This document shows, one piece after another, positions 45,001 to 55,815 of a DNA stretch of 64,000 bases. This DNA comes from Cohnella sp. AR92 (GTDB lineage: Bacteria > Bacillota > Bacilli > Paenibacillales > Paenibacillaceae), in NCBI RefSeq assembly GCF_003990975.1, contig NZ_RZJR01000004.1, positions 268,625-332,624 of the forward strand, given 5' to 3'. The notes beneath the pieces were generated by a model. That model worked only from the letters and a program-made list of their open reading frames with translations, was not told where the DNA came from and did no database searches. How positions within the stretch are numbered: the stretch's first letter is position 1; every line of letters starts with the position of its first letter. A program made the position numbers and the translations under genes.

Positions 45001-45296
45001 CCGTCCGCCGTTTCCCCGTCCAGGAAGCCCCAGATTCGAATCACCTTCAGGTTCATCGCGGCAGCCCGAGCGAACACGTCGTCCACCATCTTCTGCGACT
45101 TATAGTGGAAGTAGTAGTTGTTCGTTCCCGCGAAGTAGAACTTGCTGCCGTTCAGCATGAATTCGGTACCGTTCGTCGTCACGAAACCGGGAGATGAGGC
45201 AGATGCCTCCGGAGAAGCCTGCGGCACCGCCGTCCAAACGAGCATTGCCGCCAGAACCGACGCGGCCGTCCGAAGCCAAGGCTTGCGCTTGCCCAT
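42096..45296 (-). CDS. Secreted GH5 glycanase with four FN3 and two CBM3 modules
   Basis: This 1066-residue enzyme has a signal peptide (about 1-35) and a GH5 catalytic domain (about 36-385). The acid/base is Glu203 (WELANEPR) and the probable nucleophile is Glu311 (VLEEYG). The NNYYFHYKS and IRIWGF motifs resemble GH5_7-type mannanases. Two FN3 domains (about 390-570), a CBM3 (about 575-725), two more FN3 domains and a C-terminal CBM3 (about 915-1066) follow. The ATG at 45296 has GGAGGAG six bases upstream. It probably cuts beta-mannan in cellulose-bound plant wall and is the last gene of the run. Confidence 0.9.
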   Translation of the reverse strand: MGKRKPWLRTAASVLAAMLVWTAVPQASPEASASSPGFVTTNGTEFMLNGSKFYFAGTNNYYFHYKSQKMVDDVFARAAAMNLKVIRIWGFLDGETADGAVLQSSPGVYEESGFSKLDYAIYKADQTGIKLVIPFTNNWNDFGGMKQYVTWFGASSHDDFYTNASIKQAYKNYIHYMLNRVNTYTGVAYKNDPAIMSWELANEPRNPSDTTGNTLVNWADEMSTYVKSLDGNHLVAVGDEGFYNEPSSSSYPYQGSEGVDWERLTALPNIDYGTYHLYPDGWNQTASWGTQWIIDHIQDGNRIGKPVVLEEYGYKDQATRDSVYTTWLNAVDQYGGAGDQFWILTGINDDGSLYADYDGFRIVNPSTTATVVSNHAAVMNAKSLPVAAPAAPTGVTAQSGHQSALVSWSAATGAQSYSIKRATVSGGPYTAVATGVSGTSYSDAGLTNGTTYYYVVNAVNVIGASPNSVQVTAQPTAQPPNAFTLSAVAKDGSVSLSWSAAVGASAYEVKRKSPGSTSFATVASGLTGTAYSDAPLANGQTYDYVVTASNPVGTRDSNAVSATPKGLVKVEYRVGDTSATDNVIKPYLHLVNTGTTAVSLSDYKLRYWYTKGSTGQADQFGCDYAILGCSNLSAAFSSPATPVTGADRYAEISFAAGAGSLAAGANTGEIQLRINLADWSALNENDDYSYIGTQTSYALTDRITLYRGGVLVWGTEPAGGAVTPTVPAAPAGLGATAGDAQAALTWSASSGAASYNVKRATTSGGPYATVATGVNATSYSDTGLTNGTTYYYVVSAVNAAGQSANSAQASATPTAPVTPTVPSAPTGLAATAGDAQATLTWSASSGATSYNVKRATTSGGPYATVATGVTATSYADTGLTNGTTYYYVVSAANAAGESLNSAQASATPTASVTPSSSLVVQYRTTNSSAADNQIYAQFNIKNNGTSAVSLSGLKLRYYFTKDSAASLNSWVDYAVVGSSNVSGSFGSANSAANGADTYLELSFGAGAGAIAAGGQSGDIQVRVAKTDWTNFNEVGDYSYDPTKTSFADWSKVTLYQGGSLVWGTEP
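42592..42923. repeat. 332-bp perfect direct repeat in FN3-coding DNA, copy 1
   Basis: This segment of the GH5 gene is identical to 45816-46147 in the GH48 gene, offset by 3224 bp. It covers most of one FN3 module and part of the next. The identity includes third codon positions, so recent duplication or gene conversion is likely. Confidence 0.9.
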
Positions 45297-45316
45297 GTCG
45301 AACTCCTCCATTCCCC

Positions 45317-48300
45317 TTATTGAGGTTCGATTCCCCATGCGAGCGTTCCGTTCTGATAAAGCGTCACCTTGCTCCAATCGGCGAACGAGCTCTTCGTCGG
45401 ATCGTAGGAATAGTCCCCGACCTCGTTGAAGTTCGTCCAGTCGCTCTTCGCGATACGTACCTGAATTTCGCCGCTCTGTCCTCCTGCAGCGATCGAACCG
45501 GCTCCCGCTCCGAACGTAAGCTCGAGGTAAGAGTCCGCCCCGGATACCGCAGGGGTGATTGATCCAAACGAGCCGCTGACGTTGGAGCTTCCGACGACCG
45601 CGTAATCGACCCAAGAATTAAGCGAGGCGCTGCTGTCCTTCGTGAAGTAATAGCGAAGCTTGAGTCCGCTCAGGCTGACCGCGCTCGTGCCGTTGTTCTT
45701 GATGTTGAACTGAGCGTAGATCTGGTTGTCGGCGGCGTTCGAATTGGTCGTGCGATACTGCGCGACTAGGCTGGAGGACGGCGTGACCGGAGCCGTCGGC
45801 GACGCGCTCGCTTGGGCCGAGTTCAGGCTCTCGCCCGCCGCGTTCGCCGCGCTGACGACATAGTAATAGGTCGTGCCGTTCGTCAGCCCCGTGTCCGCGT
45901 AGCTCGTCGCAGTAACGCCCGTCGCGACCGTCGCATAGGGGCCGCCGCTTGTCGTCGCGCGCTTCACGTTGTAGCTTGTTGCGCCGCTCGAGGCGCTCCA
46001 GGTCAGCGTCGCTTGCGCGTCGCCTGCCGTCGCCGCCAGGCCGGTCGGCGCGGACGGAACGGTCGGCGTCACCGGAGCCGTAGGCGTCGCGCTCGCTTGG
46101 GCCGAATTCGCGCTCTGGCCCGCCGCGTTCACCGCGCTGACGACGTAGTAATACGTCGTGCCGTTCGTTAAGCCCGTATCCGCGTAGCTCGTCGCGTTAA
46201 CGCCCGTCGCGACCGTCGCATAGGGGCCGCCGCTTGTCGTCGCGCGCTTCACGTTGTAGCTCGCTGCGCCGCTCGAGGCGCTCCAGGTCAGCGTCGCTTG
46301 CGCGTTGCCTGCCGTCGCCGCCAGGCCGGCCGGCGCGGCCGGGACGGTCGGCGTAACGGCTCCGCCGCCGAGCAAGCGGTCGTATTCCGCATAAGCGGTA
46401 GCGATATCGACCTGGGACCAGAATCGATGGTACTTGAAGGTCGGCGTGCCGTTATCCCAAGATTGGGTGGTCGCGTTCCAAGAGTTGTTATACAGGTTCG
46501 TCAGATTGGACCAAGCCGGATCCTGCGTGATCTTCGGGCGAAGCTGCGCATAGCTGATATAGGAGCCGTTGCCGCCCTTCGCCGGATCGGATGCGACGAC
46601 GCCGCTTCCCGGGATCGTGTTGCCTTGCCCGAACAGCCCCGTCCAGCCGCTTGGAATGTAGATCTCCTTCGTGAAGTAACGGTAGTAATCGCCTCTTGGT
46701 TCGTCAATGGCGATGCCGATGCCGTCGTTGTGGCTCCAGGCGGCGCCGAGCAGCTGATCGGCGAGCGTCTTCGCCTGGTTGCCGAGAGTCGAGAAGCTTC
46801 CCGTCTCGGCCTTGGTGCCGGCCGCGAAGAACGACAAAGCCTTGATGTAGCTTCCGAGAACGCCGACGTCTTGCCCCGGATTCTTCGTGATCGTGTGATA
46901 AGCCGGATTGCCGGTAAACGCGGAATAGCCGTTCCATGTATCCGGCTGTCCGGACCATTCCAGCGTGGAAGGAATCCAGAATTCGCCGGGCGCGCTTGTC
47001 GTGGCGATGGACGGATTCGTTCCCCCGAGTACTCTCTGGCCGGAGGAATTTAGATAGTAGCCATCCGAGTCCGTTACCGGCTTCTGATCGACGAAGACGT
47101 AATCGATCGACCAGTCGATCCACTTCTGGATGATGTTCTTCGCCATCTGGAAGTTCTGGGAGCTCGTGTCCCCGCTCGATGCGAGAATGTAATAGAGCTC
47201 AGCCACCCGTTCCAGCGGCCAGGACTGGAAGCCGAACCAAGTGTTCGAATTCGGATCGTGGTAGACAGGCGCTTCCTGATAGGCGAGTCCGTAGAATTGG
47301 CTCACTCCAGACGGATAAGCGCTGTAGCTGCCGTTCCAGCTGTTCGTCGCGCCGCCGCCCATACCGCCTTCCGAGGACAGCAGCCAGGTGTAGAATTCAA
47401 GCTGTCTCGTCAGCGAGGTGTTCCAGTCGCTCTGAGCCGTCGCGGAGGCCGGTACGAGCCCGCCCGCCGCCGTCGACAGGGCGTAAGCCGTGACCGGATT
47501 CTGGTAGGCTTGATGCGCATGGCTGGAGCCGATTCTCCACGCCCAGTTGCCGCTTCCGTTCGAGCCGAGCCCGCCGCCCCATGCCGTATACCAGGACATC
47601 AGGTAGAGGCTGGAGTCCTTGCCCGTACCGGCCGTCGGAGTTCCGTTCTTGGCGCTGCCCGTCTTCTGGAAGTACTTATCGAACATGCCGTAGCGCAGGT
47701 AATCGCCCATTTTCTTCGCTTTGTTCAGGTAGGTCGCGTTATTGTAGCCGAGCTGCTTAGCCCAGTACATGACTTGGATCGCGCGTCCGTCCGCGTCCGT
47801 CGCGTCGGTGTAGCGCCACTGAGCCGAAGGAGCGGACGATTCCTTCGTGAAGAGGGACATGAAGCCCTCGCCGCTCTTGCCGAAGCTCTTGTCGTCCTGC
47901 GACGGATGGTCGATCGCTTCCCAGACCGACTCCTGCTCGCCGCGCTGGAACGTGTTGACGTAAGTCGCCGTATGGGACGGGTTCAGCAGATTGCCGTAAC
48001 CGTACCAGTTGTCCACGTCGACCAGCCAGTGCATCAGATAGGTCTGGTTGTTGCCGTAGGTCGCCTTCAGCTCCGCGTCCAGCGGGTCCTTCCCCGCCGC
48101 GTATTGGCCGGACAGCTGCGAAGGATACTGGTCGGGATAAGGCTTCTCCGCCGCATAGGTCGCCGGGCTGTTCGGGTTGTAATAGCTCATCGTCGGCTGT
48201 TCTTCCTTGCCGTCGCCTTCGTTGATCGGAATGATATACTTCTCCATGCTGTCCCACGCCGCCTCCAGCTTGCTCCAATCGCCGGTGTAACGGCCGTACA

Positions 48301-48589
48301 GCGCCTCCAGCCAGAGCCAGTAGCTGTAGGCTTCGGACGTGGTCATATGGCCGTAGTCCGGCGCTTCGCTGATCAGCGTCTCGATGGAATGGTACGGGAT
48401 TCCCTCCGGCGAGAAATAGCCGTTCGCCGGATCCTTGATCTGATCGTACAACTCGAGAAAACGAGTCTCGTAGACGGTCGCCGCCGCGGCCTTGGGCACC
48501 GCTCCCGTTCCCAGGCCGGCGTAAGCCGTCAGGATGATGGCGAAGGCGATCGTCAGAAGAAAGCTTCTCTTGGATAGAGTTCGGATCAT
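45317..48589 (-). CDS. Secreted GH48 cellobiohydrolase with two FN3 and one CBM3
   Basis: This 1090-residue enzyme has a signal peptide (ends near AVPKAAAA), a GH48 domain of about 640 residues, two FN3 modules and a C-terminal CBM3. The family markers include GIPYHSIETLISEAPDYGHM, TTSEAYSYWLWLEALYG with the conserved glutamate, SYYNPNSPATYAAEKPYPDQ and EFWIPSTLEWSGQPDTW. GH48 enzymes are processive exocellulases that act from the reducing end. The ATG at 48589 has GGAGG ten bases upstream. Only 20 bp separate it from the GH5 gene, and it follows GH9. Confidence 0.95.
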   Translation of the reverse strand: MIRTLSKRSFLLTIAFAIILTAYAGLGTGAVPKAAAATVYETRFLELYDQIKDPANGYFSPEGIPYHSIETLISEAPDYGHMTTSEAYSYWLWLEALYGRYTGDWSKLEAAWDSMEKYIIPINEGDGKEEQPTMSYYNPNSPATYAAEKPYPDQYPSQLSGQYAAGKDPLDAELKATYGNNQTYLMHWLVDVDNWYGYGNLLNPSHTATYVNTFQRGEQESVWEAIDHPSQDDKSFGKSGEGFMSLFTKESSAPSAQWRYTDATDADGRAIQVMYWAKQLGYNNATYLNKAKKMGDYLRYGMFDKYFQKTGSAKNGTPTAGTGKDSSLYLMSWYTAWGGGLGSNGSGNWAWRIGSSHAHQAYQNPVTAYALSTAAGGLVPASATAQSDWNTSLTRQLEFYTWLLSSEGGMGGGATNSWNGSYSAYPSGVSQFYGLAYQEAPVYHDPNSNTWFGFQSWPLERVAELYYILASSGDTSSQNFQMAKNIIQKWIDWSIDYVFVDQKPVTDSDGYYLNSSGQRVLGGTNPSIATTSAPGEFWIPSTLEWSGQPDTWNGYSAFTGNPAYHTITKNPGQDVGVLGSYIKALSFFAAGTKAETGSFSTLGNQAKTLADQLLGAAWSHNDGIGIAIDEPRGDYYRYFTKEIYIPSGWTGLFGQGNTIPGSGVVASDPAKGGNGSYISYAQLRPKITQDPAWSNLTNLYNNSWNATTQSWDNGTPTFKYHRFWSQVDIATAYAEYDRLLGGGAVTPTVPAAPAGLAATAGNAQATLTWSASSGAASYNVKRATTSGGPYATVATGVNATSYADTGLTNGTTYYYVVSAVNAAGQSANSAQASATPTAPVTPTVPSAPTGLAATAGDAQATLTWSASSGATSYNVKRATTSGGPYATVATGVTATSYADTGLTNGTTYYYVVSAANAAGESLNSAQASASPTAPVTPSSSLVAQYRTTNSNAADNQIYAQFNIKNNGTSAVSLSGLKLRYYFTKDSSASLNSWVDYAVVGSSNVSGSFGSITPAVSGADSYLELTFGAGAGSIAAGGQSGEIQVRIAKSDWTNFNEVGDYSYDPTKSSFADWSKVTLYQNGTLAWGIEPQ
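45816..46147. repeat. 332-bp perfect direct repeat in FN3-coding DNA, copy 2
   Basis: This is the GH48-gene copy of the segment described at 42592-42923. Recombination between the copies would fuse the two cellulase genes and delete about 3.2 kb. Confidence 0.9.
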
Positions 48590-48622
48590 CGCTTTCATTC
48601 CTCCTTCAGTGAGGATTAGAGA

Positions 48623-51664
<3,042 letters not shown>

Positions 51665-51744
51665 CTACGCAACCCCCTCCCTTCTGCCAAAAGATGGAAT
51701 GCAACATTATTATAAATCTTCAAATCTCGGGAAATTGTGCGGAT

Positions 51745-51791
51745 TGTAACCTCTTATGAACGGTAATGTAACCACTTGGAAAACGATTTCC
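51745..51791 (-). promoter_or_regulatory. Regulatory region upstream of the cellulase genes: paired GGTTACA and a cre-like site
   Basis: On the minus strand GGTTACA occurs twice, 22 bp apart (51767-51773 and 51745-51751), about two helical turns. Just upstream is the near-palindrome GGAAATCGTTTTCC (51778-51791), which fits the cre pattern at 12 of 14 positions. A TATAAT-like hexamer lies downstream near 51710, without a good -35, as expected for an activated promoter. Confidence 0.5.
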
Positions 51792-51817
51792 GAAGTCGCA
51801 TCGCGTCGCCGGGCGAC

Positions 51818-51853
51818 AAAAAACCGTCTCCCCTGAGGAAAGGGAAGACGGCT
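51818..51853 (-). terminator. Terminator after the NlpC/P60 gene
   Basis: On the minus strand GCCGTCTTCCC pairs with GGGGAGACGG and a run of T follows. Confidence 0.85.
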
Positions 51854-51891
51854 TGCGGGAACCTGTAAGTGCCAGCCGAGTCTCGGAAATC

Positions 51892-53013
51892 TTAGAGGGC
51901 GCTGCCTCCGTACAGGAAGCGATATTCCCAATGACGGCCTGCGATCGTATCGATTCGGACCCCTCCGGATTCCTTGGAGTAAGTCTGAAGGATTTTGCCG
52001 TCGCCGAGATAGATGCCGACATGGCCGATCTTCGTCTTGAACGGCGATTTGTTCGCGTACAGGGAGGCGCTTGTCCCCTTGTAGTCCATAAAGAACATCA
52101 GATCGCCGCGCTTCAGCTGCTTCCAGTCGGTCGTCACCGCGGAATGCTCGCGAACGTATGCGCCCTGCGAAGCGGAATCCGACGGAAGCGTAATGCCCAG
52201 AGCGTCCTTGAACGCCTGGCGCACGAAGTCGGAGCAATCGAACGTGGCAGTCGTATTGCGATCCGAGCCGTACTCATACGGCGTGCCGAGGTAAGCCATG
52301 CCGGCCGCGATGACCGCCTCCGCCTTGGCGGAGAGATCGGTAGAGGAGCTGGAGCCCGAGGAGCTCGATCCCGTCGATGAGCCGTTGCCCGTCGTGGAGC
52401 CGTTTCCGGTCGTCGAGCCATTTCCCGTCGTGGTGCCGTTGCCCGTCGCGGTGCCGTTGCCCGTCGCGGTGCCGGAGCCTGTCGAACTGGAAGAGCCGCC
52501 GCCCGCGACCGATCCCGTCAGCTTAATGTAAGACGAAGATGCGCTGACGTAGCCGGACACTCCCTTCGAGTCGGTTACCGCGTACCAGTAGCTGTTCACC
52601 TGCGAAGTCACGGTTACCTGCTCGCTTTTCTGCAAATATCGAATTTGGTCTGCCGACGCGGAAGGAGCCTTGCGGAAGTTGACGCTGGCTACGATCACGG
52701 CGTTCGCTGCGCTGTCCGCCGTCTCCGTCGGGGCGGTAATCAGCTTCAGGTAAGCCGACTGGGAAGAGACGTAACCGACCTGGCCGGAAGTGTCGCGCAC
52801 CTTATACCAGTAGCTGTTCGTCTTCTCCAGCACCGCGACCTTCTCGCCTGTTTTCAAATAACGCATAACCTCGGATAAAGTGCTGGGGGCGGTACGGAAG
52901 CTGACCGAGGAGACGATCTGGGCCGAGCCCTCCTTGACGGCAGCGCTCGCTGCCGCCGGAATGGCCGTTGCCAGCATCGACGCCGCCACGGCGATCATCA
53001 AGCTTCTTCTCAT
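51892..53013 (-). CDS. Secreted NlpC/P60 peptidoglycan endopeptidase with two SH3 domains
   Basis: This 373-residue protein has a signal peptide (to about residue 25), two bacterial SH3 domains (VSFRTAPSTLSEVMRYLKTG; VNFRKAPSASADQIRYLQ) and a Gly/Thr/Asn/Ser linker of about six TGNG(T/S) repeats. The C-terminal NlpC/P60 domain has Cys in ATFDCSDFVRQAF and His in IGHVGIYLGDG. It should cleave D-Glu-diaminopimelate bonds in peptidoglycan. The start follows CAGGAGG, and a TATAAT lies at 53070-53075 on the minus strand. Confidence 0.93.
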   Translation of the reverse strand: MRRSLMIAVAASMLATAIPAAASAAVKEGSAQIVSSVSFRTAPSTLSEVMRYLKTGEKVAVLEKTNSYWYKVRDTSGQVGYVSSQSAYLKLITAPTETADSAANAVIVASVNFRKAPSASADQIRYLQKSEQVTVTSQVNSYWYAVTDSKGVSGYVSASSSYIKLTGSVAGGGSSSSTGSGTATGNGTATGNGTTTGNGSTTGNGSTTGNGSSTGSSSSGSSSSTDLSAKAEAVIAAGMAYLGTPYEYGSDRNTTATFDCSDFVRQAFKDALGITLPSDSASQGAYVREHSAVTTDWKQLKRGDLMFFMDYKGTSASLYANKSPFKTKIGHVGIYLGDGKILQTYSKESGGVRIDTIAGRHWEYRFLYGGSAL

Positions 53014-53224
53014 GTTCTCGTCCTCCTGTAATCTCGTGAAGATGGGGCTATACCGTCTTGCCCACCTTCATTATAGGGAGACAAGCCCAGCTTTCCATGA
53101 GACGGAGTTCTTAGCACGTCCTGCATCTCTGGGCAATAAGAGCCACTTCTCAACTAGTTAAAAAGGACAAGAAGCGTTATGTGGCGGGGGTTCGGTTTCA
53201 TCGTTTCCATAATTTGCATATCGC

Positions 53225-54019
53225 TTAAATCCGGATGGAGAACGTATCGTTCGTCTCATCCTTATTGGCCCCGCATGCCTTGAGACGGTATTCCTTCCCC
53301 TCATCCGTTGACGTTGCGCTCACTTCACCGCAGTAATCGATGAGCTTCCGCGGACTTCCGAACGCATCGTGAGTCGTATCGAGTTGATATCGGATGGCGT
53401 TGCCGTCGTAGGTCAAATCGTAGAAAATCGGATCTCCTTCGATCGTAAATTGAATCACTTGGACATCATCCGGCTTCTTCGCTTCCACGTTAGCTACGAA
53501 TTGCGTCCATTTGTCCGCGTTCTTCGTCCCGCTAAGTCCAATCACTACATCGCCATTCTTTGCAGCCGCATCCGAAGTGTATTCGATCCCGTGAATAAGC
53601 CCGTAAAGCTTCGTCGTCGCTTCCTTCGTCAGGTTGTACCCGGTCCCCGTATTGTTAGCGTACATGAACATGCCATATGTATTCTCCGAGGCCGTCTGAT
53701 CGATCCACAAGTGAATCGCGTTAGGAACGCCTGCTCGCTCGATCACGACATCGTAATCCGCGAACGCAACGTCCAGCAACCCCGGAATCGGTTCCGCTGT
53801 CGCAATTGCCTCCTCGAATGCCGTTATGGTTTGCGAATCGTTGAATGTCCCGTATACCTTCTTGTTAATCGATCCGAAATCGGCGAATCGGCTTACCGTC
53901 ACTTTCGGCTCGGCATTCGTTGCCGGATAGGCGTCCTCCCGCACGGACTCCTTCGCGTCGCGGCCGCAAGCCGCTAGCAGCATCATTATGACCACGAAGA
54001 TCAAACTCGTATGTTTCAT
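53225..54019 (-). CDS. DUF4362-type lipoprotein
   Basis: This 264-residue lipoprotein has the lipobox LAAC at residues 15-18. The second half carries the block KWTQFVANVEAKKPDDVQVI followed by QFTIEGDPIFYDLTYDG, which I associate with DUF4362 proteins of Bacillus. The first half (GLLDVAFADYDVVIERAGV, NAIHLWIDQTASENTYGMF) is a separate small domain. No function is known. It appears to be a single-gene unit between the NlpC and ABC-F genes. Confidence 0.78.
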   Translation of the reverse strand: MKHTSLIFVVIMMLLAACGRDAKESVREDAYPATNAEPKVTVSRFADFGSINKKVYGTFNDSQTITAFEEAIATAEPIPGLLDVAFADYDVVIERAGVPNAIHLWIDQTASENTYGMFMYANNTGTGYNLTKEATTKLYGLIHGIEYTSDAAAKNGDVVIGLSGTKNADKWTQFVANVEAKKPDDVQVIQFTIEGDPIFYDLTYDGNAIRYQLDTTHDAFGSPRKLIDYCGEVSATSTDEGKEYRLKACGANKDETNDTFSIRI

Positions 54020-54097
54020 GATGGCAATCCCTCCCTTTTGATACTAGACGACGGATTTTTCAGGAAAGTTTCAGTGATAGGGAAGGAGAATAGCAGA

Positions 54098-54139
54098 CAA
54101 AAAGAGCCCCAGCCCTTCGCTTGAAGAGGGGCTGGGGTT
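54098..54139 (-). terminator. Terminator after the ABC-F gene
   Basis: CCCCAGCCC and GGGCTGGGG pair, and TCTTTTTG follows on the minus strand. Confidence 0.85.
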
Positions 54140-54175
54140 CCAAATGCGAAATCCTGTTTAGCCTTCGAAGAAGAA

Positions 54176-55795
54176 TTAAGCCGGAAGCATGCGAGCGCGA
54201 AGCTCCTTGATCTCCGGGTTCTCGAGGTACTCGTCGTAGGTCGTCATCCGGTCGATGACGCCGTTCGGGGTGATCTCGATGATGCGGTTCGCGATCGTCT
54301 GCAGGAACTGATGGTCATGCGACGTGAAGATCATCGTCTCTTCCGTGTCGACCAAGCCGTTGTTCAGCGCCGTGATCGATTCGAGGTCCAAGTGGTTGGT
54401 CGGCTCGTCGAGCAGCAGCATGTTCGCGCCGGTCAGCATCATCTTGGACAGCATGCAGCGAACCTTCTCGCCCCCGGACAGGACGGACGCTTTCTTCAGC
54501 GCTTCGTCGCCGGAGAACAGCATGCGGCCGAGGAAGCCGCGGATGAACGATTCGTCCGGATCCTTCGAATATTGGCGCAGCCAATCGACGATGGAGAGGT
54601 CGACGCCGTCGAAGTAGGCGCTGTTGTCCTTAGGGAAGTAAGCCGTGGTAATCGTTACGCCCCATGTAACCGAGCCGGAGTCCGGAACGATCTCGCCCGC
54701 GAGAACCTGGAACAGGGTCGTCTTCGCGATGCCGTTCGGGCCGACGAGGGCGATCTTGTCTCCCTTGTTCACGACGAAGGAGACGCCGTCCAGAATCTTC
54801 TCGCCGTCGATCGTGACCGAGACGTTGTCGACGGTTACGATCTGCTTGCCCGCTTCGCGCTCCGGCTTGAAGTTGATGAACGGATACTTGCGGTTCGACG
54901 GCTTGATGTCGTCCAGCGAGATCTTGTCGAGCATCTTGCGGCGGCTCGTCGCTTGCTTCGCCTTGGACTTGTTCGCGGAGAAGCGCTGGATGAACTCCTG
55001 CAGCTCCTTCATCTTGTCTTCCTTCTTCTTGTTCTGGTCGCGCATCAGCTTCAGGGCGAGCTGGCTCGACTCGTACCAGAAGTCGTAGTTGCCCACGTAC
55101 ATCTGAATCTTGCCGAAGTCGATATCCGCGATATGAGTACATACTTGGTTCAGGAAGTGGCGATCGTGGGAGACCACGATGACGGTGCCTTGATAGCCCG
55201 CAAGGAAATTCTCCAGCCATTCGATCGACTCAAGGTCCAAGTGGTTGGTAGGTTCGTCAAGCAGCAGGATGTTCGGGTTGCCGAACAGCGCTTGCGCCAG
55301 CAGGACGCGAACCTTCTCGTTGCCGCCCAGCTCGGCCATTTTCTTGTCGTGAAGCTCCGTCGTGATGCCCAAGCCGTTGAGCATTTCCGCCGCGTCGCTC
55401 TCCGCTTCCCAGCCGTTCATCTCGGCGAAATCCGCTTCCAGCTCGCCTGCGCGCATGCCGTCTTCGTCGGAGAAATCGGCCTTCGCGTAGATGGCGTCCT
55501 TCTCTTTCATGACCTTATACAGGCGTTCGTAGCCCATGATGACGGTCTCGAGAACTTGGAACTCGTCGTACTCGTAGTGGTTCTGCTTCAGGACCGCGAG
55601 GCGTTCCCCCGGGGTGATGTGAACCTCGCCGGAGGAAGGCTCGACTTCGCCGGAGAGAATCTTCAGGAACGTCGACTTGCCCGCTCCGTTCGCTCCGATC
55701 AAGCCATAGCAGTTGCCCGGCGTGAACTTGATGTTGACGTCCTCGAACAGAGGACGCTTGCCATATCTAAGACTGATATTACTCGTACTAATCAT
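54176..55795 (-). CDS. ABC-F ATPase, YkpA/YbiT type
   Basis: This 539-residue soluble protein has two ABC domains. The first has Walker A GANGAGKST, signature LGGNEKVRVLLAQAL and Walker B LLLDEPTNHLD. A charged linker (RDQNKKKEDKMKELQEFIQR, then FSANKSKAKQATSRRKML) follows. The second domain has Walker A GPNGIAKTT, with alanine where glycine is usual, and signature LSGGEKVR. There are no membrane helices. Length and the LGGNEKVRV signature match Bacillus YkpA and E. coli YbiT, ribosome-associated translation factors. An antibiotic-resistance role is not indicated. Confidence 0.9.
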   Translation of the reverse strand: MISTSNISLRYGKRPLFEDVNIKFTPGNCYGLIGANGAGKSTFLKILSGEVEPSSGEVHITPGERLAVLKQNHYEYDEFQVLETVIMGYERLYKVMKEKDAIYAKADFSDEDGMRAGELEADFAEMNGWEAESDAAEMLNGLGITTELHDKKMAELGGNEKVRVLLAQALFGNPNILLLDEPTNHLDLESIEWLENFLAGYQGTVIVVSHDRHFLNQVCTHIADIDFGKIQMYVGNYDFWYESSQLALKLMRDQNKKKEDKMKELQEFIQRFSANKSKAKQATSRRKMLDKISLDDIKPSNRKYPFINFKPEREAGKQIVTVDNVSVTIDGEKILDGVSFVVNKGDKIALVGPNGIAKTTLFQVLAGEIVPDSGSVTWGVTITTAYFPKDNSAYFDGVDLSIVDWLRQYSKDPDESFIRGFLGRMLFSGDEALKKASVLSGGEKVRCMLSKMMLTGANMLLLDEPTNHLDLESITALNNGLVDTEETMIFTSHDHQFLQTIANRIIEITPNGVIDRMTTYDEYLENPEIKELRARMLPA

Positions 55796-55815
55796 GTAAT
55801 TCGATCCATCCTTTG

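Noticed and set aside
42540-46360. Regularly repeated DNA considered as a CRISPR or satellite array
   Set aside because: The repeats are in frame and encode FN3 modules; unit length and spacing follow protein domains, with no unique spacers.
54176-55795. Antibiotic-resistance ABC-F protein
   Set aside because: The LGGNEKVRV signature and length match the housekeeping YkpA/YbiT group, and no resistance context is present.
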